Below, in pieces: positions 18,399 through 29,698 of a stretch of 37,514 nucleotides of DNA. The stretch lies in NCBI GenBank assembly GCA_036756425.1, contig DAIOLC010000017.1:1-37514 (forward strand). The letters are read 5' to 3'. Each line of letters opens with the position of its first letter. The first letter of the stretch is position 1. The notes beneath the pieces were generated by a model. The model did not search any database, was not told where the DNA came from, and saw only the letters and a list, made by a program, of their open reading frames with translations. Both the position numbers and the translations under genes were made by a program. The stretch comes from UBA6115 sp012514225. Lineage in GTDB: Bacteria; Bacillota; Clostridia; Christensenellales; Aristaeellaceae.

Positions 18399-18827
18399 TC
18401 AGGGCTTGAACGTGTTCGTTTGGCCGGGCCTGCAGCCGTTGCAGAACCCGGGCAGCAGGCATTCGTCCTCCTTGAGGATAAAGCCGTGCTCCAGGCTCAG
18501 GTGTTCCTCGAAGGCCGTGACCGCCTCGCAGTCCAGCGCGGCGATCATGCCGCAGCCGCTGCACCGCACGCTGATGTGGCGGCTGGACAGGCCCCGGTGC
18601 TGGTAGCGCACCGGCGTGGCGGGCGAGGCGTCCTTGAAAGCGGCCAGCCATCCCTGCTCCTGCAGCCGCGCCAGCGTCCGGTAGACGGTCGTGCGCCCGA
18701 CGGCCTGCCCGACTTTGGCCAGCTCTGCGCGCACCTCGTCCGCCGTCAGCCCGCGCCCGGGCTCGGCCAGGAAACAGGCCATCACCGCCTCGCGCTGGCG
18801 CGTCCTGTACTCCTTCCGCTGTGCCAT
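18399..18827 (-). CDS. zur: Fur-family transcriptional regulator, probable Zur
   Basis: A 142-residue Fur-family metalloregulator with an N-terminal winged helix (recognition helix around GRTTVYRTLARLQEQG, 44-59) and a C-terminal metal/dimer domain. The structural zinc site is C89-x2-C92 with C129-x2-C132; C100 and C123 are extra cysteines. H77, H84 and H114 are candidate regulatory ligands; the usual His-rich HHHH stretch is reduced to YQHRGLSSRH. Being first in an operon with znuA, znuC and znuB argues for zinc sensing (Zur) rather than iron or peroxide. The start at 18827 is fixed by AGGAGG 4 bases upstream; a longer frame to 18884 would begin at the -35 element. Confidence 0.88.
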   Translation of the reverse strand: MAQRKEYRTRQREAVMACFLAEPGRGLTADEVRAELAKVGQAVGRTTVYRTLARLQEQGWLAAFKDASPATPVRYQHRGLSSRHISVRCSGCGMIAALDCEAVTAFEEHLSLEHGFILKEDECLLPGFCNGCRPGQTNTFKP

Positions 18828-18838
18828 GGTGCCTCCTA

Positions 18839-18859
18839 ATTTGGAACTCGGTTTCAAAT
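18839..18859. promoter_or_regulatory. Candidate Zur operator palindrome
   Basis: A 21-base imperfect palindrome with outer half-sites ATTTG/CAAAT and inner GAAC/GTTTC, symmetric at 16 of 21 positions. It overlaps the downstream part of the -10 element and the expected transcription start of the zur-znu operon, and ends just before the Shine-Dalgarno. Position and symmetry suit repression by the Fur-family protein encoded directly downstream. Confidence 0.65.
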
Positions 18860-18884
18860 ATACCCGCCTTCCCGGTTTTGTCAA
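18857..18884 (-). promoter_or_regulatory. Promoter of the zur-znuACB operon
   Basis: On the minus strand a consensus TTGACA (18884-18879), 16-base spacer and TATATT (18862-18857). The strong promoter fits a unit held off by a repressor. Confidence 0.8.
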
Positions 18885-18974
18885 GCGGTTTCACAAAATC
18901 TTTGCCGTTGACGCCTTTGCCGGGGAAAACACGAACAATACAAAACGGCCGGGAGAAAAAGTTCATAAAACCGC

Positions 18975-19003
18975 TTGACAGGCCGCGGCTCCCGTGATAT
19001 CTT
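18975..19003 (+). promoter_or_regulatory. Promoter of the permease leader
   Basis: TTGACA (18975-18980), 17-base spacer, TATCTT (18998-19003). It gives a leader of about 118 bases before the permease ATG. It is divergent from the zur-znu promoter, 90 bases away. Confidence 0.7.
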
Positions 19004-19006
19004 GCG

Positions 19007-19090
19007 CCAGGTGCACAGGACGACGCATCTGGAGGGAAGAAGATGACGAAGCCCCACTCCGGACCACAGCTCTCAGGGGCTGTTTTTTTT
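19007..19090 (+). promoter_or_regulatory. Structured attenuator-like leader of the NCS2 permease
   Basis: Three competing pairings are visible. First, CCAGGTGC (19007-19014) with GCATCTGG (19025-19032), 8 bp with one G-U. Second, TCTGGAG (19028-19034) with CTCCGGA (19057-19063), 7 bp with one G-U; it conflicts with the first and would hide the Shine-Dalgarno of the leader ORF. Third, AGCCCC (19050-19055) with GGGGCT (19076-19081), which conflicts with the compact terminator at 19066-19083. The predicted start of transcription is near 19010, so the first hairpin may lose its outer pairs. No known riboswitch class is recognised. Confidence 0.55.
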
Positions 19091-19114
19091 AGGCCTGGGC
19101 ACAAATACGTTTGA
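19043..19114 (+). CDS. Short leader ORF before the permease
   Basis: A 23-codon ORF starting with ATG at 19043, preceded by GGAGGG with 6-base spacing, and ending with TGA at 19112-19114, just where the permease Shine-Dalgarno (AAGGAG) begins. It begins MTKPHSG and ends RPGHKYV. It runs through the terminator hairpin and the run of eight T, which encode VFF. Real translation is not proven; the position between promoter and terminator and the good ribosome binding site make a leader peptide plausible. Confidence 0.45.
   Translation: MTKPHSGPQLSGAVFFRPGHKYV
19066..19090 (+). terminator. Intrinsic terminator inside the permease leader
   Basis: ACAGCTC (19066-19072) pairs with GGGCTGT (19077-19083) around a TCAG loop, followed by an unbroken run of eight T (19083-19090). 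It lies between promoter and permease start, so it should stop most transcripts unless relieved. Confidence 0.75.
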
Positions 19115-19127
19115 AGGAGCGAAGCAG

Positions 19128-20693
19128 ATGACAGAACGGGTCATGAACAACAGCTACCTACCGGACGAAAGGCCACCCGCCGGTAAACTCCTGCTCTACG
19201 CCCTGCAGCAGGTCATCGTGATGTTCCCCGCCACGGTCGCCGTCGCGCTCATCACCGGGTTCCAGGTGTCGACCACGATTTTCGCCTCCGGCCTGGCCAC
19301 CGTCTGCTTCATCCTGATTACGGGGCGGAAAATCCCGATGTACTACGGCTCCTCCTTTGCCTACCTGACGGCCATCTCCAGCATGAAGCTCGGGGCGGTG
19401 ACCTTCAAGGCCGCGATGGGGGCCAACGCCGGCATCCTGCCGCCGGAGTTCATCAGCGTGGCGCAGTTCGGCATCATCTTTTCGGGCCTGATTTCCATCA
19501 TCGCCGGCCTGCTGGTGCGCTGGGGCGGCCGGGACAAGGTGGAGAAAATCCTGCCGGCGCAGGTGACCGGCCCGGTCGCGATGATTATCGGCCTGACCCT
19601 GGCCGGCGTCGCCATGCAGGACGCCGCGCCCGCCGCGGCGGTCAACTCCCTCGCGAACGCGGGGAGCGCCTTTATCGGGCAGCTGGCCCAGCTGGCCGGG
19701 GTCGGCGCCGAGGCGGCCGCGCAGGCCGTGAACGGCGCGGTCGCGTCCCTGGGCGAGACGGCCGCCGCCGCGATGCAGGCGCCGGCCGTCAAGTCGGTGT
19801 TCTCCAGCGGCTGGGTCTGGGTGGTGTCCCTGTCCACGCTGTTCTCCACCATGATTTTCTCCCGCTACCTCAAGGGCCTGCTGGGGCAGCTGCCCCTGCT
19901 GCTGGGCGCGCTGTTCGGCTGCGCCGTCGCCGGAATCATCTATGCGGTCGGCGGTCCGGACATGAACCTCTTCCGCCAGATTCCGGACGCCGCGCTGAAC
20001 GCTTCCCTCTGGAAACTGGGGGACGGCAGCATCTTCTCCCTCCCGGCCTTCACCTTCCCCCGCGTATCCTGGGCGGCGGTCGCGGCCATCATGCCCATCG
20101 CCATCGCGACCATCCCCGAGTCCACCGCGCACATCTACCAGTTGGACATCTACGTGAACAACGAGGCGAAGAAGAAGGGCAAGCACTATGACATCGCCTC
20201 CCTGCTGGACCGCAACCTCATCGGCGACGGCCTGTGCGACATGGTCTCCGGCGTCGTGGGCGGGCCGGCGGGCACCAACTACGGCGAGAACATCTCCACC
20301 ATGGCCATCACCCGGGTGTTCTCCATCCCGGTCATGATGGCGGCGGGCGTCATCGCGATGGTGGTCTCCTGCTTCACCCCGCTCATCCGGGTCATTTACG
20401 GGATTCCGCAGGCCGTCATCGGCGGGCTTGAAATCTACCTCTTCGGCGCCATCGCCGCGCAGGGCATCGCGATCCTGATTGACAAGGGCGTCAGCATGTT
20501 CAGCGCGCGGAACATCGCGGTCATCGCCGTCATCATGACCTTCGGCCTGGGCGTCAACTACGGCTTCGGCGGCAGCATCGACTTCTTCGGCCTGAACGTC
20601 CCGGCCATCGCGGGCGCGGCGGTGCTGGGCATCGTCGTCAACTTCATCCTGGGCATCGGGGAAAAGAAAAACCAGGAGAAGGCCGCGGGCTGA
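19128..20693 (+). CDS. NCS2-family uracil/xanthine permease
   Basis: A 521-residue nucleobase:cation symporter-2 protein with about 14 transmembrane segments. Family substrate-site motifs are present: IPESTAHI near residue 327-335 (UraA has a catalytic Glu here) and GGPAGTNYGENI near 380-391. Between about residues 163 and 230 there is an Ala-rich insertion (AAPAAAVNSLANAG onward) absent from the ~430-residue UraA, probably an enlarged loop. The choice between uracil and xanthine/purine cannot be made by eye. The start at 19128 has AAGGAG 8 bases upstream. It is monocistronic, with a terminator in the leader and another after the gene, so it appears controlled by attenuation. Confidence 0.92.
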   Translation: MTERVMNNSYLPDERPPAGKLLLYALQQVIVMFPATVAVALITGFQVSTTIFASGLATVCFILITGRKIPMYYGSSFAYLTAISSMKLGAVTFKAAMGANAGILPPEFISVAQFGIIFSGLISIIAGLLVRWGGRDKVEKILPAQVTGPVAMIIGLTLAGVAMQDAAPAAAVNSLANAGSAFIGQLAQLAGVGAEAAAQAVNGAVASLGETAAAAMQAPAVKSVFSSGWVWVVSLSTLFSTMIFSRYLKGLLGQLPLLLGALFGCAVAGIIYAVGGPDMNLFRQIPDAALNASLWKLGDGSIFSLPAFTFPRVSWAAVAAIMPIAIATIPESTAHIYQLDIYVNNEAKKKGKHYDIASLLDRNLIGDGLCDMVSGVVGGPAGTNYGENISTMAITRVFSIPVMMAAGVIAMVVSCFTPLIRVIYGIPQAVIGGLEIYLFGAIAAQGIAILIDKGVSMFSARNIAVIAVIMTFGLGVNYGFGGSIDFFGLNVPAIAGAAVLGIVVNFILGIGEKKNQEKAAG

Positions 20694-20719
20694 CAAAAGC
20701 CGGCTTCCACCAGTTCGAT

Positions 20720-20749
20720 AAAGGGACGGCAGAAACGGCCGTCCCTTTT
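20720..20749 (+). terminator. Terminator of the permease gene
   Basis: AAAGGGACGGC (20720-20730) and GCCGTCCCTTT (20738-20748) form an 11-bp perfect stem with a 7-base loop, ending in TTTT. Confidence 0.88.
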
Positions 20750-20812
20750 GGCAACGAGTCTTCAATTTTTCGCCCGCAGGCGGTACACTGCAGGCGAAGA
20801 GGAGGGGAGCGC

Positions 20813-21737
20813 ATGTCGCAATCGGTGTATTACCGCCTGGGGGAAGGGCTGCCCCAGAAAGTCGGCGAGGAGGATTTCCTGGCCGGCGGCGCCAATTTCT
20901 GCTACCTGACCCCAGACAAGCTGCGCGAGCACCGGGAGCGGTTGGGCATCGACCCCTCCGCGCTGGAGGAATTGCCCAACGGCCCCGGCAGCTTCCGCAA
21001 CAGCCTGGACGTCTACGACGGCATGAGCCTGGGCTTCATCAACATCATCAACGTCGGCGACGTGGAAGGCGAGATGGACCGCGTCATGTTCATCCTCAAG
21101 CCCGGGCTGCTGTGCCTGGTGGAAATCCAGGACGGGGACGGGAGCGAGTTGAAGCTGGTCGAGTCCATCCTCGCCCAGGAAAAGCCGGGCGGCGGCGTCC
21201 ACCGCGTGTTCATCCGCTTCCTGGAGCGCCAGCTCAGGGGCGGCAACCGGATGCTGGAGCGGTTCGAGGAGAAGCTGCTCGCCCTGGAGGACCAGGTGGT
21301 CCATCACCGCGCGGACGAGCGGCTGAACCGGACGATTTACGCGTACCGCCACCAGCTGGCCCTCATCCGCAACTATTACGAGCAGTTGGTCGACATCGGC
21401 TCGGAGCTGGAGGAAAACGAGAACGGCCTGCTGGGCGAGCGGGAGACCGGCCTTTTCCGCGTGTTCACGGCCAAGGCGGAGCGCCTCGTCCAGGGCGTCC
21501 GGGCGCAGAGCGAGAACCTCATGCACCTGCGGGAGACGCTGGACGCGACGCTCAACTACAACCTCAACGTCGTCATGAAGATGTTCACCATGGTCACCAC
21601 GGTCTTCCTGCCCCTGACGCTCATCGTCGGCTGGTACGGCATGAATTTCAAGCACATGCCCGAGCTGGAATGGCGCTTCGGCTACCCCCTGGTGCTGGTG
21701 ACCTGCGTCCTGATCGTGGGGTTTATCCTGTTTTATT

Positions 21738-21760
<23 letters not shown>
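20813..21760 (+). CDS. corA: CorA-family magnesium transporter
   Basis: A 315-residue CorA-type divalent cation channel. The N-terminal two thirds form the cytoplasmic alpha/beta funnel and long stalk helix (ERQLRGGNRMLERFEEKLLALEDQV onward is the charged helix), and the C-terminus has two membrane helices (near 255-275 and 285-305). The signature YGMNF follows the first helix near residue 276, and the basic tail KKKKLM is typical. The start at 20813 has GAGGAGGGG upstream. A weak TACACT -10-like element lies at 20784-20789. The last 23 bases overlap the 3' end of mfd on the other strand. Confidence 0.95.
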
Positions 21761-25281
<3,521 letters not shown>

Positions 25282-25307
<26 letters not shown>

Positions 25308-25896
25308 CAGGCTCTTCCTTCTTGGGACGGCTGAGGACGTTGTATTGGTTCATCGTCAGCTGGATGCCGCTTTCCAGGAAGCTGCGGCCGGCCTTCGCGG
25401 CCAGTGAGACCGCCGCGCGGACGGCGTCCGCCTCCGGCCCCCTGTCCCAGCGGGAGAGCACCCAGTCCTTCAGGTCCCAGCCCTCGGGCGGGGCGCCTAC
25501 GCCGATGCGGGCGCGGGGGAAGGCGTCGCTGCCGGTCATCTCCAGGATGCTGCGCCAGCCGTTGTGCGTGCCGGCGCCGCCCTTGGCGCGGATGCGCATC
25601 ACGCCGGGCGCCAGGTCGACGTCGTCGGAGAACACCATCACGTCCTCCGGCGCCAGTTTGTACCAGTTCATCAGGGCCACCAGCGCCTCGCCGGACAGGT
25701 TCATGTAGGTGGCGGGCTTGAGCAGCGCGACGCGCTCGCCGTTGAACCGCCCCTCGTACAAAAGGCCCTTCAGCTGGCGCCTGGGCGCCTGCAAGCCCAG
25801 GCTCCCGGCGGCCTCGTCCAGGGCTAAAAAGCCGACGTTGTGCCGGCTTAGCTCATATTCGGGGCCCGGGTTTCCCAGCCCCACCAGCGCCCTCAT
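25282..25896 (-). CDS. pth: Peptidyl-tRNA hydrolase
   Basis: A 204-residue bacterial Pth, which recycles peptidyl-tRNA released from stalled ribosomes by cleaving the ester between peptide and tRNA. Active-site residues are all visible: N9 (GLGNPG), catalytic H19 (SRHNVGF), N66 (ATYMNLSG), D92 (FSDDVDL) and N113 (GTHNG). The family is usually about 190 residues; the extra length is an acidic/basic tail (RPKKEEPDAERRDEG). The start at 25896 gives a 4-base ATGA overlap with purR and has GGGGAG upstream. The pth-mfd order is common in Firmicutes. Confidence 0.95.
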
Positions 25897-26726
25897 CGCG
25901 CTTCGCTCCCCGCTTCCTCCAGCCAGGAGGCGACGCGCACGCGCATCGGCGCGCCGATGCCGTCGCCGGTAAAGGTGAGCAGCGGCCATTCGGGCAGGCT
26001 GGTCAGCGGCTGTTCGCGCTCCTGGGCCAGCATGAAGGCCAGCGCCGCCACCCGGGTGTTGAACTCCCGCATCAGGGCGACCATGCCCAGCGCGGTGCCG
26101 CCGTGGCGCATGAAGTCGTCCACAATCAGCGCGCGCTGGCCCTCCCTGACCGCCCGGCGGGAGAGGGACATGGTCTCGATGCCGCCCTTGCCGTCGGGGA
26201 AGCTGATGTTGACCGCGCTGCCCTCGTACACCTTGCTGCTGCGCCGGGCGATGACCAGGGGCACGTTGAGCGCGTCCGCCGTCATCATGGCGACCGGAAT
26301 CCCCTTGGTCTCCATGGTCAGGACGAAATCCACGCCCAGGTCGTAGCAGGGCTCCGCCAGGATGGCGCCCATCTTGCGGGTGAGCACGGGGTTGGCCAGC
26401 AGGTCGGACAGGTACAAAAACCCGCCGGGCAGGGAGCGGCCCGGATCGTTGAGCGCCTCGGCGGCGCCCCGGAGCACCTCGCGAGCCTCCGCCCGGGACA
26501 GCCCGGGCCGGAACAGCACGCCGCCCGCGGCGCCTGTCACCGTCAGCACCCTGCCCAAGCCATGCTCCGCAACGGTCTTCCCAATCAGCGCGACGTCCTC
26601 GCTGATGGAGGACTTGGCCGCCTGAAACCGCTCACAGAAAACCGGGTAGGGGATAATCTGGTTGGGGCTGTCCGACAGCATCCGGGTCATCGCGACCAGC
26701 CGCTCGCTCCGCTTCGCCTTTTCCAT
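25893..26726 (-). CDS. purR: Pur operon repressor PurR (PRPP-responsive)
   Basis: A 277-residue Bacillus-type PurR: an N-terminal winged helix (residues 1-75, RSERLVAMTRMLSDSPNQ) and a C-terminal phosphoribosyltransferase-like domain (about 80-277). The PRPP-binding loop is IVDDFMRHGGTA at 201-212. In the characterised protein PRPP binding lowers DNA affinity, so purine biosynthesis and transport genes are repressed when PRPP is low. Length matches the family (about 285). The start at 26726 has GAGGTG upstream; longer frames upstream would precede the -10 element. A PurBox-like sequence lies 70 bases upstream, suggesting autoregulation. It is first in purR-pth-mfd. Confidence 0.95.
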   Translation of the reverse strand: MEKAKRSERLVAMTRMLSDSPNQIIPYPVFCERFQAAKSSISEDVALIGKTVAEHGLGRVLTVTGAAGGVLFRPGLSRAEAREVLRGAAEALNDPGRSLPGGFLYLSDLLANPVLTRKMGAILAEPCYDLGVDFVLTMETKGIPVAMMTADALNVPLVIARRSSKVYEGSAVNISFPDGKGGIETMSLSRRAVREGQRALIVDDFMRHGGTALGMVALMREFNTRVAALAFMLAQEREQPLTSLPEWPLLTFTGDGIGAPMRVRVASWLEEAGSEAR

Positions 26727-26754
26727 GCCGTTCACCTCGTTGTTCCTTCCGCCC

Positions 26755-26763
26755 ATTATACCA
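26755..26763 (-). promoter_or_regulatory. Extended -10 promoter of purR
   Basis: On the minus strand TGGTATAAT (26763-26755): a consensus TATAAT preceded by TGn. No good -35 hexamer is seen at the right distance. Confidence 0.6.
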
Positions 26764-26796
26764 TACAACGCAAACGATTTCACGCTTTTTTCTAGG

Positions 26797-26809
26797 AAAG
26801 TTCGCATTT
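26797..26809 (-). promoter_or_regulatory. PurBox-like site upstream of purR
   Basis: On the minus strand AAATGCGAACTTT matches the Bacillus PurBox consensus AWWWCCGAACWWT at 12 of 13 positions. It lies about 35 bases upstream of the purR -10 element and about 95 bases upstream of the divergent secreted-protein gene. A weak inverted partner (GCAAAC, 26770-26775) is further away than the usual spacing. Confidence 0.5.
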
Positions 26810-26903
26810 CCGGGCACCCCCGTCGGGCCCGGCCCCAGGCGAGGATTGTTGTGGGGGAACGCGGGATATGGTAGTATGGCGGCAGAGACAAGGGAGGAGG
26901 CAC

Positions 26904-28439
26904 ATGATGCGCGCAAAGGTGATTCTGTTGGCTGCGCTGGTGCTGTCGCTGCTGCTGCCCGGTTTTTCCGCGGGCGCGGAAGGCTATACGTTCGAGAGCA
27001 TCCACGCGGGCGTCACCCTGCCCGAAGGCGTCTACGAGACGGTGCTCACGCCGGGGAACCTGAAGGACAACGAGGCGTTCATCGTTTCCCGCGGTTTCAC
27101 GGTGGAAGGCCTGGCCGCGGATTTTGAGGCGCGCGGCGTGCTGCTCCAGGCCTATGACCAGGAGGAGGACCGGGTGCTGGTGGTCACGGCGCTCCAGGAC
27201 GTGGACGCGCAGCGGATTTTCGACGTCAACGCGCACGGGACGGACGTCCGCGCGGCCTACCGCATCTCCCACGGCCCCCGGGGTTCCTGGGTGGTGCTGG
27301 GCTACCGTTACGACGCCGTCTCATGGAAGAATTTCGCAAAAATCGGCCGTTTCCTCCAGCTGCGCTATGAGTACCGCGAGGGCGGCGACCTGGTGCGCAG
27401 GGGATACCAGCGCCGCACCGTCCGCAACGGCTATTCCATCACGGTCGACATGCAGGTGTTCGGCCGGCAGTTGAAGGGCGGGGACAATACCGCGCTCAAC
27501 AAGGTGTTCAACACCTTCACCTTCAGCAAAATCCTGCCCCTGCCGCCGCTTCCCATCACCCTGGACGAGACGGCGACGGCCCCCGTCGAAACCAGCAAGC
27601 CGTCCTTCACCATGAAGGGGAAGACCAAGGCGGGCGCCTCCATGACGGCGGTGGTCATGTCCTTTTCGACCGGCGCCTCCAAGGTGTTCGAAACCGTCGC
27701 CAACAAGGCGGGCAACTATACGCTGCCCATCGACCTGCCGGGCGAGGACGTCTACCTGATGACCCTGACCGTCCATTCCGAGGGTCTGGAAGACCTTTCC
27801 AAGGCCTACAACATCCGCTACCAGGCAGGCCTGCTGCCTGTCCAGATTACCGGCGCGCCGCCCGCGGAGCTGCTGTCGGACGAGCTCGTCCTCTCCGGCG
27901 TCACCACCGAAAGCGGCGTTTCCGCGCGGCTGACGGTTAACGGGGTGGAAACCGTGAAGAACGTGCCGCGCAGCGGCGCCTTCAGTTTCCCCATCGACAC
28001 CTCCCGCGAAGGCGTTTACGACATCCGGCTGACCCTGTCCAAGAAGGGCCTCCAGGACCGGACCTTCCAGTACCAGACCAACCGATTCCTCAACGAGCAA
28101 TCGCGGCAGGACGCGGTCAGGCAGTCCGCCGCCAGCCCGGGGTATGCCGAGCTGCTTTCAAACCCCGACGCCTACGACGGCCAGACGCTCACCTACGAGG
28201 GCTATATTACCAAAGTGGAGAACGCGGACGGCGAATGGCTGCTGCGCTTCGCGCTGCGCAAGACGGACCAGGGCTTTGAGGATTTGATGGTGCTCAACGC
28301 CGAGACGGAGCCCGCTTTCGCCATTGACACCCCGGTGCGCGTCTATGGCAGGATGGTGGGGCTGTCGGTCGGCACGGACGCGGCGGGCCAGGAGGAGCGC
28401 CTGCCCAAGCTTCAGTTGCTGCCGGCGGCGGGGGAGTGA
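26904..28439 (+). CDS. Secreted protein with two Ig-like repeats and a C-terminal OB-like domain
   Basis: About 511 residues, starting with a signal peptide (MMRAKVILLAALVLSLLLPGFSAGA). Residues about 20-210 form a unique alpha/beta region. Two related beta-sandwich repeats follow: A at about 233-306 and B at about 320-394. They share G-x-Y/F-x-x-PID, then E-x-VY with L-T, then a GLxD turn (PIDLPGEDVY against PIDTSREGVY; SEGLEDL against KKGLQDR). The last 100 residues (YDGQTLTYEGYITKV, then VRVYGRMVG) look like an OB-like beta-barrel. There is no anchor motif, so it is probably released or held by partners. Two adjacent ATGs (26904, 26907) are both served by the GGGAGGAGG tract. An upstream extended -10 (TGGTAGTAT, 26869-26877) is possible. 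Function unknown. Confidence 0.82.
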   Translation: MMRAKVILLAALVLSLLLPGFSAGAEGYTFESIHAGVTLPEGVYETVLTPGNLKDNEAFIVSRGFTVEGLAADFEARGVLLQAYDQEEDRVLVVTALQDVDAQRIFDVNAHGTDVRAAYRISHGPRGSWVVLGYRYDAVSWKNFAKIGRFLQLRYEYREGGDLVRRGYQRRTVRNGYSITVDMQVFGRQLKGGDNTALNKVFNTFTFSKILPLPPLPITLDETATAPVETSKPSFTMKGKTKAGASMTAVVMSFSTGASKVFETVANKAGNYTLPIDLPGEDVYLMTLTVHSEGLEDLSKAYNIRYQAGLLPVQITGAPPAELLSDELVLSGVTTESGVSARLTVNGVETVKNVPRSGAFSFPIDTSREGVYDIRLTLSKKGLQDRTFQYQTNRFLNEQSRQDAVRQSAASPGYAELLSNPDAYDGQTLTYEGYITKVENADGEWLLRFALRKTDQGFEDLMVLNAETEPAFAIDTPVRVYGRMVGLSVGTDAAGQEERLPKLQLLPAAGE

Positions 28440-28484
28440 GCCCCTGGATTCGGACGGAACAGAGCGGTTGGAGGGATCAGCGCC

Positions 28485-29696
28485 ATGAACAATTTTCTGT
28501 CGGAGTGGGACCAGAACCTCAACAACATGCCCTACGGGCCCCTGGGCGTCATCGCGATGTCGGGCATCGACGAGATGGGGAAGGATGTCAACCGCTGGCT
28601 GCTCAAATGGCATGAGCTGCAGGAATTGCAGGACCAGGAGTTCTACACCTCCCCCGGGCACGGCCGGGAGGACTTCCTGATCGAGGCGTCCTGCCCGCGC
28701 TTCGGCACCGGGGAGGGCAAGGGCGTCATCCGGGAGAGCGTGCGCGGGTACGACATCTATATCCTGGTGGACGTCTGCGCCTACAACGTCACGTACCGCA
28801 TGTACGATTTCGAGGTCCCCATGTCCCCCGACGACCATTACCAGGACTTGAAGCGCGTCATCGCGGCCATCGCGGGCAAGGCCAAGCGCGTCAACGTCAT
28901 CATGCCCATGCTCTACGAGAGCCGCCAGCACCGCCGCAACACGCGGGAAAGCCTGGACTGCGCGATGATGCTGCAGGAACTGGACCGCATGGGCGTCGCC
29001 AACATCCTGACCTTCGACGCCCACGACCCCCGCGTGATGAACGCCATCCCGCTGTGCGGGTTTGAGAACGTGCACCCCACCTACCAGATGCTCAAGGCCC
29101 TGTTGCGCGAGGTCAAGGACCTGAGGCTGGATAAGGACAGCATGATGCTCGTCAGCCCCGACGAGGGCGCGGTCCAGCGCAATATCTATTATTCCTCCGT
29201 CATGGCGCTGGAGCTGGGCATGTTCTACAAGCGCAGGGACTACACCCAGGTGGTCTGCGGCCGCAACCCCATCATCGCCCACGAGTACCTGGGCGCCTCG
29301 GTGGAGGGCAAGGACATCATCGTGGTGGACGACATCCTCTCTTCCGGCGAATCCATGCTCGACCTGGCCCGCGAACTCAAGAAGCGCAAGGCCAAACGCA
29401 TCTTCTGCATCGTGACCTTCGCCTTTTTCACCAACGGCGTCCAGGAGTACGACGAGGCCTACCAGCAGGGCATCATCTCCCGCGTCATCGCCACCAACCT
29501 CACCTACCGGCCGCCGGCGCTCAAGAACGCGAAGTGGTTCGTGGAGGCGGACATGAGCAAGTATATCTCCTACCTCATCGCCACCCTCAACCACGACCGC
29601 AGCCTCAGCGCCCTGCTCAACCCCTACAACCGCATCCAGGCCCTGATGTCCCGCTACCGCGCCGAGCAGGCCGTCAGCGGCATCCGGCTGGTCTGA
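28485..29696 (+). CDS. prs: Ribose-phosphate pyrophosphokinase, enlarged form
   Basis: A 403-residue PRPP synthase, against about 315 for the usual enzyme. It makes PRPP from ribose-5-phosphate and ATP for purine, pyrimidine, His and Trp synthesis. Matches to the family: FGTGEGKG near 73-80 (flexible loop FSDGE), RQHRR at 147-151 (RQDRR in most), FDAHD with H180 (DLH), SPDEGAVQR at 224-232, YKRRD with K249 (DKRR), and the PRPP loop IIVVDDILSSGES at 278-290. The additions are an N-terminal extension of about 30 residues, an insertion around 103-120 and a longer C-terminus. GGAGGG lies 9 bases before the ATG. A canonical second prs elsewhere is possible. The next gene begins 2 bases after the stop. 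Confidence 0.9.
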   Translation: MNNFLSEWDQNLNNMPYGPLGVIAMSGIDEMGKDVNRWLLKWHELQELQDQEFYTSPGHGREDFLIEASCPRFGTGEGKGVIRESVRGYDIYILVDVCAYNVTYRMYDFEVPMSPDDHYQDLKRVIAAIAGKAKRVNVIMPMLYESRQHRRNTRESLDCAMMLQELDRMGVANILTFDAHDPRVMNAIPLCGFENVHPTYQMLKALLREVKDLRLDKDSMMLVSPDEGAVQRNIYYSSVMALELGMFYKRRDYTQVVCGRNPIIAHEYLGASVEGKDIIVVDDILSSGESMLDLARELKKRKAKRIFCIVTFAFFTNGVQEYDEAYQQGIISRVIATNLTYRPPALKNAKWFVEADMSKYISYLIATLNHDRSLSALLNPYNRIQALMSRYRAEQAVSGIRLV

Positions 29697-29698
29697 AG

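Noticed and set aside
19067..19082. Resemblance of the permease leader hairpin to a PyrR-binding loop
   Set aside because: Matches the PyrR loop at about 11 of 16 positions, largely because of the shared CAG/CTG stem; the conserved internal bases differ and the hairpin is followed directly by a U tract.
19158..20765. A 535-codon open frame opposite the NCS2 permease
   Set aside because: Asp/His/Arg-rich antisense shadow that also reads through the gene's terminator.
26727..27272. Longer start for purR at 27272
   Set aside because: It would run antisense through the secreted-protein gene and upstream of the purR -10 element; ATG 26726 matches the family N-terminus.
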